The position numbers and the translations under genes were made by a program. Positions 24,785 through 34,595 of a stretch of 64,000 nucleotides of DNA are shown here, in pieces. The DNA is taken from the NCBI RefSeq assembly GCF_902686445.1, contig NC_062221.1, forward strand, positions 34,550,575-34,614,574. Direction: 5' to 3'. This stretch comes from Sciurus carolinensis. Taxonomy: Eukaryota > Chordata > Mammalia > Rodentia > Sciuridae. The notes below the pieces were generated by a model. The model was not told where the DNA came from. It ran no database searches and was given only the letters and a program-made list of their open reading frames with translations. Each line of letters opens with the position of its first letter. Position 1 is the stretch's first letter.

Positions 24785-25072
24785 TGTAACGGTCAGGCCA
24801 TACCAACTCTGTCTTCTTTATAACCAGGAGTCGCCCAACTCTTTTATTTATTAACTGACAGGTACAAGGGGCAGGGACAAGGAGGAGCTTCTTTGATGGA
24901 CAGAATAGGTTGGAGTTAGGGGAGCCATCCTCTGTAGGGGGAAAATTCCAGAAGGAGACAGGGAACTGCTCTCAGGCAGGCCACATATTTCCAAGCAGTT
25001 CCTAGAAGCCAGGCCTCTGCGTCACATGGCTCACCCTAGTCTGATTCTGCTAAATAAGGACAGTTTCCCACA
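24785..25072 (-). mobile_element. ERV LTR, copy A
   Basis: Bounded TG...CA. The sense (minus) strand starts TGTGGGAAACTGTCC at 25072 and ends CCGTTACA at 24785. A polyadenylation signal AATAAA (24848-24843 on minus) is followed by about 60 nt of U5-like sequence. It is homologous to the plus-strand LTR at 45213-45530 and shorter by about 30 bp. Flanks do not show an obvious matching TSD. The compact U3-R-U5 and short U5 suggest an ERV2-like or non-autonomous family, but the class is not certain. Confidence 0.8.
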
Positions 25073-26502
25073 TGTAGTTTTTCATATATTAATATTAAAT
25101 AATATACACAGAATTAATTTTAATTAATTATCCATAATTATTTTTGTCTTTTAAAATATTGTGTACAACTCAGTAACAAAACCACACATAATGCTGGACA
25201 AGCACTTCATTAGTAAGCTTAACCCTCAGCCTTTTGTAGTCTTTTAAATTTACTAAATTTCAAAAATCTTCCACATTAAAATAATAAAATCAACTCATGT
25301 AAATAGGGCATAGTTTCATCTGTGTGCATTTATATTAGATATAGAAACATTATTCAGCATACTTGGTTTCTGATATTCTCATAAGAAATGCAAAATATAT
25401 TTATAATTAGTACTTTATTTTCTCTTATTTTAAAATTTTTTAAATCAAATTTGAAAATATAGCTGTGTGCTTTAATTGTGTACACTGCTGCATAAGGTAA
25501 TTAAACATCTGTTTTTAAAAAGCAATAAGAAAAACTATATAAAATAAATCCTACAGCTAAGGGAATACTATTTTAAAAAAATCAATTATTCTCTGAAACA
25601 TAGAAAGCTGTTTTTCAGAAATCACAACAAAGCAAACTGCTGGTAACCATTCTACAATATATCCATTTCTCAAAATAGAACAAGTATATTCTCAAAAAAA
25701 AAAAAAAAAAGCTATGTCATTCATTATAAAATGCCCCCAAGGCATAGATTTTTCTCCAAGTGGGCTCCACATTTCTTCTTTGCAAAGGAAATCAATTTCA
25801 AAAAATAGGCCAAAATGCTTAGCAACAGAAACTCAGTTGCTTTGAGCATATGTACTAACTATAGAGTGTATAAATATGTGGGTATTTGAATACCATTTAT
25901 ACTTATAATTTAAATAGTTGAGTAGGTATTTTCATGGAATGTTTAAATGAACAGCACATTTGCAATTACATTCAATGTGTACTATAACCATGTACCAACA
26001 GTAAAACTCATTTAATGATACCATTGTAAGCCTTGCAATTAATAATTATTCAAATATTTTATTTAAGCACAAATGTGTTTTGGAAATGAATGATTTCACA
26101 AGATGGAATATTATAATAGAGCCTCCTCAAGCTATGCAGCCTTTAAAATATCTAAAATTGTTCTTTTTAATAATAACATTTCCAATAAGTGTTTTGGTCT
26201 TTTAGCAGTGAAACAATATGACATTGACACTTGCTAGAAGTTATTATAGTTTATCTTTTTCAGCTCTACAAATTAACACTAATTCAGAATAACAGATTTT
26301 TATTTATTTACTTGAGTATATTAACATGCTTTAACAAAATAAAGAAATTTCCATAAGAAAATAGATATAATTGCTTTGTGGTAGGTTACTTCTCCTGAAC
26401 TCTACCTTAATTTCAATAAACAGCACTGTCTGGACCATCAGTTAATATTTTGGATAATTCCTCCCAGGAAACTTATATGCTCATTGAACAATATATAGCT
26501 AC
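25073..26502. other. Unassigned AT-rich DNA
   Basis: No gene is visible. Poly(A) tract at 25694-25711. Otherwise no nameable repeat. Confidence 0.5.
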
Positions 26503-26710
26503 AATTTTTTTTTTTTTTTTTTTTGTATCAGGGATTAAACCCAGAGAGGCTGGACTACTGAGTCATATCCCCAGTACTTGCTATTTTTTTTTTTTTTTTT
26601 TTTTGAGACAGGGTCTTGCAAAATTGCTTAGGGCCTGGCTAAGTTGCTGTCCTCTTGACTTAACCTTATGAAATGCTGGGATTACAGGCAAGCACCACTG
26701 TGTCCGACTA
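26503..26710 (-). mobile_element. B1-dID (MEN) composite SINE
   Basis: Poly(T) tail (26503-26524), antisense ID half (26525-26582), a T-rich linker of about 20 T, and the antisense B1 half ending GGGATTACAGGCAAGCACCA near 26680. Flanks CTACAATTTT and CTACACATTTT are a possible diverged TSD. Confidence 0.9.
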
Positions 26711-28267
26711 CACATTTTAAAGCATATAAAATTACAACTACTCAAAAAGGTATTACTAAACATAATTATCTTATTTTAGCAAGTTATGAAAGCCTCTTAT
26801 TTTGAGTGTTAGAATTACTGAACAAGAATAGCCCAACATCAATACACAAATATTGGTAGCCTTAAGAATTTATGGATAAGGGTAGTCTACAGTTTGAGAT
26901 GTACTTGTTTTCTTGGAAAATTTGGATGATCCACAAAAAAATTACCTTTAGGCTTCAATCATACTTCTTGTTTCATTAGAATGAATGTTTATGTATATAA
27001 TTCTGATTATTGAATTTTCACATATGTTCTCAACTGGTTATATTTAAGAAAAACAAAGTAAAGAGTAACTGAAATGATTAAATTATTCTTTGGTCTTTTG
27101 TTTGTAGTTCTAGCAAATATATTTTGGAGGAAATCAATTCATGAGTATACAAAAATAAGTAGATATGTTTAAAATGCATATAGATAATATCATTTATATT
27201 TGTACCACATACTGGATTTTAAAAATTGCTTCATATTTATATGTGAATCTCTAAGTAATATAGTGACATTAATTGGTTTGAAGAGATTATTGTGGTATTA
27301 GAAATGGGAAACTGAGCCTTAGTTTACACAGTTTATCAAAACTCACAGTGCTCTGTGGATTAGCCCTAGATTCAATACCAATAAATAATATATTAACTTT
27401 ACCCCCCATAGCTTTTATTTTCTATTGCATTATGAGAAAACTTGTACATTTTCTTCTACTGGTTATTTATACTACATGTGAACTTCAAATGTGATGAAAA
27501 CACACTCACTTTTGTTTGGAAAAAGTCACATCTATCTCCCATTATAGGCATTTAAAAATGATTTTTTCCTGTAATAGGTTCAATAAATCTATTTAACATT
27601 AATTATATCCAATTTTTTGCAATTAAACTGAAGGCATGTAAAAGCATTTGATTCATTTGGTGTTTGATTGCTGGCAGGTTTCAATCTCCACAATAATCCA
27701 TTCTCCATATTTGGAAATACCTGTACATTCCCTTCTTTAGTAGTGGTAGGAAGTTTCAGTTCTTAAATCCTGGGTATTCCTGCCCAGATACTCTAACCCT
27801 AGTTCTACCTTATAACCACCATAAAACCCAAACTATCTCCTCTCTCCATTAAAATCATTTGTGGGTCAGCTTGAATACCTATCCAGTGTTATTTATGTAC
27901 CAGAAATTTTCATACTGTTTTCCTGAATGTTTGAAGTCATCAGCATCAATTTCAAAAACAAATTTGAGGTAAGCAGTACAACTTACTTCCATGTAGTGTC
28001 CATAATAGGACTTGATGTAGAAAACCCCTATTATCATCCAGTTGACTAATATAGCTTTCGAAATGAAACTTAGAGAAACTTTGTTACGTATAACAATATC
28101 AGTCATTTTGGTTTAAAAAGAGAATGTGAATGAATTAGGTTTACGATTCTTACAGAGTGAGGATTTTCAGACAGGAAGAAAAAATGGAACTATAATTCTT
28201 GGTACATTTAATAAAACCTATCATATTTCCTTTATCACATTTCATTCAATGTTCATAAATTATGTGT
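26711..28267. other. Unassigned AT-rich DNA
   Basis: No gene or nameable repeat. The 75-codon minus frame at 27879-28106 has no motif or conserved-looking composition. Confidence 0.5.
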
Positions 28268-28406
28268 GTTCTGCAGGATGTGGTGGCCCCTGCCTGTAAT
28301 CCCAGTGACTCAGGAGGCTGAGATAGGAGAGTCACCAGTTCAAAATCAGCCTCAGCAACTTAGTGAGGCCCTGTCTCAAAAAAAAAAAAAGTATACATAT
28401 ATATAT

Positions 28407-28450
<44 letters not shown>

Positions 28451-28522
28451 GTATATATATGTTGGCTGGGGATGTAGCTCAGTGGTAGTGTCCCTGGGTT
28501 TAAATAAATAAATAAATAATAA
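28268..28522 (+). mobile_element. B1-dID (MEN) SINE with microsatellite in the linker
   Basis: The B1 half (28272-28378) has GCCTGTAATCCCAGTGACTC and ends TGAGGCCCTGTCTC. The poly(A) linker has grown into A13, (TA)n, (CA)n and (TA)n over about 80 bp (28379-28461). The ID half then resumes at GGCTGGGGATGTAGCTCAGT (28463) and ends in (AAAT)n. Confidence 0.95.
28379..28461. repeat. Compound A / TA / CA microsatellite
   Basis: A13, then ATATATATAC, CATACATACA, about 14 CA units, and TATATATG. It lies between the two SINE halves. Confidence 0.95.
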
Positions 28523-28914
28523 AATGTCATTCCATTGACTTATATTCACATATTGAAGTATGTGTGGAATATTTAGTAAATGTTGATTCTAAATTGTTAG
28601 TATTTGAATGCATCAGAATTATACAAAATTATATTTTGAGCATTTACTTTTGTATTATAATTGTTAAGATATATTAATAGTACAAAATTCTTTATGCAAA
28701 ACAATTAGTGCACTTTGTACAAATTTCTTTGCAAGTCAATATTTTGCTAAAATTGATAATTTTCTCCTGAAACATCTTTATGTGCCAGCTGGGCATACAA
28801 GTGCTATGACTTTCCAAATTATTAATCACTTAACATGGTGCAAAGAACTTACCCAATAAATAAATTAATTGAGATCCCAGCTGGATGTCTTTGTTGCCAA
28901 CAATAGGGGTCATA
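28523..28914. other. Unassigned AT-rich DNA
   Basis: Nothing recognisable. The left limit of the following L1 block is uncertain and may lie near 28870. Confidence 0.45.
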
Positions 28915-30612
28915 ATTTCTTTATTTCCATGATTTTTTTTCCAGAATCTCTGCTTCTTTATTGAAGTGACCTTTCAATTCCTGTATTTTCTCTCTGACTT
29001 CACTCCTTATACTCTCCTTTACTTCACAGATTGGTTTAACTATGCACGCTCTAAACTCTTACTGTGATATTTCTTACATTGTGGTGTTGATAGATTCTGT
29101 TATTGGAATATCTAGATTTGTTTGGGGCAATTTGTTCCCTTGTTTTTCATGTTGTTTTTGTGTCTACCCATCTAAACAGTATGGGTCTGAGGCAGTAGAG
29201 TTTCTATCCTGAGAACTTATAGTGTCCTTGAACATTTCCAAAACCTCAACTGTTTAGGGGAACACAGATAATAAGAACAACCAATGCAAAAATATACAGA
29301 ATTAAATCAAATAGTTCCCACTATGATTTCCATAATGTTAATTATCACATTAAACAGAAATGATATGATCAGTTATTGCCTACAATAAAGCTGCAATTTT
29401 GCAAAAAGTTTCACAATTTCAAATGGTGGGCAGGGAGAGAACAGAAGTGATATAAGATGTGATGATTATGAGGGAGAATGAGAGAAGAGAGAAGTAAAAA
29501 ACTAAAGGAAGAATGAAAGAGAGAACAATAGAGATTGGCTGTTAGCAGAAGAAAAGAGAATCACAGGAAACAGGTAGAAGAAAAATATGGATATATAAAG
29601 TAAAAGTTTAAAAAAATTAAATGTAAAAATAAAAAAAATACAAAACAAAACTAACACATACTAATCAAACATACTAGTTCACAAAAATCTAATTCATGAA
29701 AAATAACTGGCTTCAAAAATGCTAAATAGAAAAAACCCAAATATGAATATGTATAAATGTTCATGTACCATTAAGATCATAATTAAAGAGATAAAAACAA
29801 TAAGAGAGAGAGAAAAAATCTTGATGAATAGTTAAAGAATTCTTTCCATTGGAGTTCAACGGATTCTCAGCTTCTCTTCTCAGCAATTTTAGGAGGGGTG
29901 ATCTGAAGTATGATTTTCCACCCTCTGGATTGCTAGAGTGAGAGAGGTAGTACTATAGGCAGAATTCTTAGTGGCAAAGTTTAGCTTAGGTGGACTCTAG
30001 ACTCTTCACTGAATGCTAATTGATCTGGAGATTTTAAATCAACACACCTCCAAAGCACAGTACTTTCTGGTTCATGATGGAATATTGTATCCAAGGGATA
30101 TCCACTGGGTTCTACTCATGTGGTGGGGGAGTCAATTCTTAGTCTGCTATGTAACTCGAAGACTCCACATTTCCTGGTCTTGAGTTCAGTTTCCAAACAA
30201 ACTCTCCCAACCCTGCCCTTTCGAGTTTTGGGCCAGATGTGTTTCTCCCAACCAGTTTTGCAAGCAGCCAGATTGGAGGGTAGGGGTAGAGCCATGTAGG
30301 TTTCCACGACCAGTTGTCCACTGTGTAAACCTCTCACCACATTAGATTTTCTCATGGTAATTTAAGCACACTCTATGTCTTGCAGTGTATGTTTAATGGG
30401 CCTGTATTTCAGGTCAAACAGATTCATCAGGATTTGACTCCCTCCTTTGCTGGTTTCTGCACCATGGCTGCAAAATGGTTCCTTCCTTTGTCCTCTGCAT
30501 GTCCTTTGTCCTCTGGAGAGATGGTGACTTCTTTCCCTGCACAAGGATATTGTGCAGCATGTCTTTCAGGTTTGTCAGGCAATGTCCTTGATCTCTTCCC
30601 ATACCCCATTCA
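28915..30612 (-). mobile_element. L1 LINE 5' end: 5'UTR and ORF1 start
   Basis: On the minus strand, 30612 down to about 29150 is a 5'UTR-like block: moderate GC, then T-rich sense sequence. A possible ORF1 start ATG lies at 29150 (MKNKGTN..). About 29030-28915 specifies a charged, coiled-coil-like stretch (RSEVREKIQELKGHF-type), as in the L1 ORF1p N-terminal region. Stops break the frame. No ORF2 follows to the left, so the 3' portion is missing or was relocated. Assignment to L1 5'UTR rests on this ORF1-like continuation. Confidence 0.6.
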
Positions 30613-30743
30613 CCATTAAAAAGTATATTGTTCAGTTTCCATGTGTTGTTTGAGTTTCATCACTTTTTTGTCTCACATGAACTGCAAAAAAAACCAAAAC
30701 AACAACAACAACAACAGCAACAACGACAACAAAAAAAAAACTA
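30613..30743. other. L1 strand-switch junction with hairpin and (CAA)n
   Basis: 30624-30660 is antisense ORF2 text. It pairs with 30744-30780 (sense ORF2) at 35 of 37 positions as an inverted repeat. Between them lies A-rich sequence with an imperfect CAACAACAA tract (30686-30740). The segment joins a minus-strand L1 5' block to a plus-strand L1 ORF2 body. Confidence 0.8.
30686..30740. repeat. (CAA)n tract in hairpin loop
   Basis: A8, CCAAAACAACAACAACAACA, interrupted CAG and CGA units, then A10. Confidence 0.9.
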
Positions 30744-30919
30744 ATGAAACTCAGAAAACACATGGAAACTGAACAATATAAGTTTTAAGGGTGAATAGAT
30801 CATAGAACAAATCAAGGGAGAAATTCACACTTTTCTAGAATTGATTGAGATGCAATATACCAGAATCTCTGCAAAACTATGAAGATGGTTCCAACAGGAA
30901 AGTTTACAGTTGTGAGTGC

Positions 30920-30969
<50 letters not shown>

Positions 30970-33050
30970 ATTCCAAATAAATAACAAGTTCCTAGAAAAA
31001 CAGGAAAAAAAAAATTCCAAAACCAACAGAATTAAAGAAATAATTAAAATGAGACCTGAAACTAATGAAAAAGAGAATAAAAAGCACTGCAAAGGATCAA
31101 TGTACGTAAAAGGAGCTCACTTCACTTCATAAAAGCTATATCTTACAAACTAAAATCTGACATCATACTGAATGGATAGAAACTCTAAACGTGTTTTTTA
31201 ATCAGGAAAAAGATCAGAATGTCCACTTCCACCACTCCATTTCAACATTTTTCTTGAAACTCAAGCCTGAGCAGTTAGATCAGTGAAGGAAATTAAAGGG
31301 ATATAAATAAGAAGTCAAACTATCTCTGCTTCCTGATAGCATAATCTTCTATATCAAAAGAATAAAAAAACTAAAAAAATTCCACCAGAATCGCCACTAG
31401 GTCTGATAAACAAATGCAGCACAGTAGCAGAATACAAGATTAACAAACAGAACTAGCTTTCTCAAAGTCCAATGATAAATCTGCTAAGAAAGAAATCAGA
31501 AAAACTATCACATTCATAATCACCTCCAAAAGATAAAATACTTAGGAATAAATCTAACTGAGGAGGTGAAACACATCTACAATAAAAATTGTTAAACACT
31601 AATGAAAGAAATTGAAGAAAAACTTAGAAGATAGAAAGACCTACCATGTTCATGGGTAAGTAGAATAAAAATTTCAAAATGGCCATGTTACCAAAAATAA
31701 TCTATAGACTCAATGATATCCTTGTCAAAACATAATGACATTCTTTACAAAACTAGAGAAAATAAAAGTCCTAAAAAGCATATGTAAAATAAAAGAAATT
31801 CTCAGCAATAAGGGCAAAGCTGGAGGCATCACAATACCCAGTTTTACATTATAATTTAAAAATTATATTATTATATATTATTAGTAAGAAAACAGCATGG
31901 TATTGGCATCACAGCACACGTGAAAAATGATGGAATAGAATAGAAAACACAGAGACAAAACAATAAATACAGTTACCAGATCCTTGAAAAAGTTGGTAAA
32001 AACATACATTGGAGAAAAAGAAAGCTATTTTAACAAATGATACCGAGAAAACTAGACATTCATACATAGAATAATAAAACTAGATTCGTATCTTCACTCT
32101 GCACAAAAATCAACTCTAAGTGGATTAAAGTTCTAGGAATTAAACTAGAAACACTGCAACTTCTGGAAGAAAACACAGGGTGAACATTCCAACATATTGA
32201 GGCAGGCACCAAGACTCTTAAAACTCAAGAAATAAAACTGAGAAACAGTTTTATAGTAAGTTTCTATACAGCAAAGGAAATAACAGTATGAAGAGAGAGT
32301 CAATGGGCTGGGAAAAATTTTTTGCCATTTAGTATTCTGATACAGAATTAATATCTAGAATGTATAAATAAAAACAAATTTAACACTGGGAAATGTAACT
32401 CAATCAACAAGGCAAATAAACTAAGCAGATATTTCTCAAAGGAAGAAATGCAAATGGCTGACATGTGTATATATTTTAAATGTTCAACATCTTTAGCAAT
32501 TACAGAAATTTAAATCAAAACTACACTGGATTTTCATCACTCCCATTAGAATGGCAATTATCAGGAATTGAAATAACAAATGTAAGTAAGTAAAGTAGGA
32601 AAAGGAACAATTTTGATGACATTATTAATCAGTAGAGTCAGTGTGGAAATCAATATGGAGGTTTCACACAAAACTAGGAATAGAAGCACCATAGTATACA
32701 CTAACCACTCTCCTGTACCTCTCTAAATGAATTCAAGTCAATATACTGTAGAGATTCATGCATATCCACTTTTGTAGCAACACAATTCACAAGAGACATG
32801 TTGTGCAACCACCTTAGGTACTATGGATAAAAATATATGTATAAACAAAGTGTGGTGTATATACACAGTAGAGTTTTACTCAGCCATAAAAAAAGAACAA
32901 AATTATGTCATTTGTGGGGAAAAAGATAAAACTGGAGAACATCAGGGTAAGTAAAATAAGCCAGACAAAGAAAAAAAAGGGTCACATGTCATTATCTCAT
33001 AAATGGACATAAAAAAGGGAAAAAGGGGAATCTCATGAAAACTCTTGGAT
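30744..33050 (+). mobile_element. L1 LINE ORF2 and partial 3'UTR, plus strand
   Basis: Sense ORF2 runs from the segment after the endonuclease domain (ACATGGAAACTGAACAA near 30760) through the reverse transcriptase region to the C-terminus near 32880 (sense text specifying the Y-rich segment before the stop). 3'UTR-like A/G-rich sequence with CATCTCATGAAAA-like text follows near 33030. Many stops and indels are present. A (TA)n expansion at 30921-30966 sits inside it. No poly(A) tail or TSD is seen at the right end. Confidence 0.85.
30921..30966. repeat. (AT)n microsatellite
   Basis: About 22 uninterrupted AT units inside L1 ORF2. Likely length-polymorphic. Confidence 0.95.
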
Positions 33051-33525
33051 TATTTTTTTTCTCTGTTGTATGGCTTAAGTTTTGCTTGCTCTAATAAAAA
33101 CTACTCTTCTTTCAACCTCTGACTTTCTAGATTACTTATTGTTATCAGAAGAGTGTGATTTTAAGAATTCTGTTCTTAGTTCAGTCTGAGAAAATATGCA
33201 GGAATCAATTAAATTATTCTGAAAATCCCTTTAGTTTCCTTAATAACTCCCCTTATTCTCTAAGAACCCCTATAGAAATTGAATATATTTATTTATATTT
33301 GAGATCTTCCAAATAAAAGAAACATAATGTTTAAAATAGAAAATATCTTAAATCCACATTTTATTTTTCTGAAAATAAACATAAATATTGTATTGCAAAC
33401 AATTTGTAATCATAATTCAGTTTCCATAAACATCATCATCACCTTCACACAAAATACTGTACTTTAGAATAATTTCATGGATTTTTATTCTATTTTAAAG
33501 TGGTAAATTTTACCTATTTTTAAAG
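33051..33525. other. Unassigned AT-rich DNA
   Basis: Nothing recognisable. Confidence 0.5.
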
Positions 33526-33722
33526 ACATTTTATCCAATGCTGGGGATTGATCCTAGGGCAATCTACCACTAAACTACTATATCTCAATCCTATTATTTA
33601 TTTACTTATTTATTTTTTTTACTTTGAGATCAATTCTCACTAAATTGCCAAAGATGGGTTCATATTTATGATCCTCTGCCTCAACTTCCCTAGTGGCTAG
33701 ATTACAGGCATACCCAACTTCT
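33526..33722 (-). mobile_element. B1-dID (MEN) composite SINE, diverged
   Basis: Antisense ID half (GGGGATTGATCCTAGGGC at 33543) lacking a clear tail, T-rich linker (33594-33620), then antisense B1 half with GATCCTCTGCCTCAACTTCC near 33670 and GATTACAGGCATACCC near 33700. Among the more diverged copies. Confidence 0.85.
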
Positions 33723-34062
33723 TCCAGAAAATTTATTATTTTAAAGGACATTTATTTTTAATATATAGATTTATTTTAAGGTATATTTAATTTTGTAAGT
33801 CCACTTTTGCTGTTATTTTCATTTTATTATGTTATTGTCTTTAATGTGAATAAATAATAATTTAAAAAATGTGAGATACTATATAATCTAAATTTGTATG
33901 ATTTCATGTGTGCTTAGAGAAAAATGTGTAGTTGGTTAGTATTAAAAACTATGTATATGTAATAAATCACTCCAATGATTAATATTGCTTAGGTCTTATC
34001 TGAATGTTTTGATCTATTCCATCTATCAGTTTTTTAGAAAAGTGCTTTAAAATGATCAATTG
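33723..34062. other. Unassigned AT-rich DNA
   Basis: Nothing recognisable. Confidence 0.5.
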
Positions 34063-34267
34063 TGCCAGGTGCAATGGCACATGCCTATAATTCCTGTATT
34101 CAACTTGGGAGTCTGAGGTAGAAGACTGCAAGTTGGAGACAGTAGTCACAACTTAGGAAGACTCTTCCCCAAAATAAAAAAATGAAAAGGGCTTGCAATA
34201 TAGCTCAGGGGTAGGGCAGTCCTGGGTCCAAATCTCAGTACCAAAAATACCAACAACATCAAAAAAT
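34063..34267 (+). mobile_element. B1-dID (MEN) composite SINE
   Basis: B1 half from GCCAGGTGCAATGGCACATG. ID half from GGGCTTGCAATATAGCTCAG (34189) with TGGGTCCAAATCTCAGTACC as a damaged B-box region. ATCAATTG occurs on both sides (34055-34062, 34268-34275), giving an 8-bp TSD. Confidence 0.9.
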
Positions 34268-34480
34268 ATCAATTGCAAATACTAAATTATCATTTTTCTG
34301 CATTTTTATCATGTATAATGATATATTTCAAAATATTTTATATGCATATATTTTATGAAAATAGCTTATAATTCTGCATACCTTTTTATATGCTATTACA
34401 TGACCCTTACATTTTTTTAAATAATTTTATTTTTAGAGTTATTAAAATTGATACCTCATGTTTTTATACTCTCATTTGCT
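34268..34480. other. Unassigned AT-rich DNA
   Basis: Nothing recognisable. Confidence 0.5.
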
Positions 34481-34595
34481 AGGAATATATTTTATTCCAT
34501 CATTCTATTTTCAAATTCTCTGTATCATTTTGTATTTAGATAGGAATATAATTTTCCACCATTCTATTTTTAAATTGAGTCATTTTGTATTTAGG
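34481..34595. repeat. Two-unit diverged tandem duplication (about 55-61 bp)
   Basis: Unit 1 at 34481-34541 and unit 2 at 34542-34595 share AGGAATATA, CCA(T/C)CATTCTATTTT, AAATT and CATTTTGTATTTAG in the same order. Unit 2 has lost a few bases. Confidence 0.85.

Noticed and set aside
28266..28511. 81-codon frame with HTHTHT repeats
   Set aside because: Translation of a SINE and its CA microsatellite.
30116..30609. Cluster of overlapping frames on both strands, which could suggest an exon
   Set aside because: It lies in the L1 5'UTR-like block. Several frames are open only because the block is less AT-rich, and none shows a domain or splice pattern.
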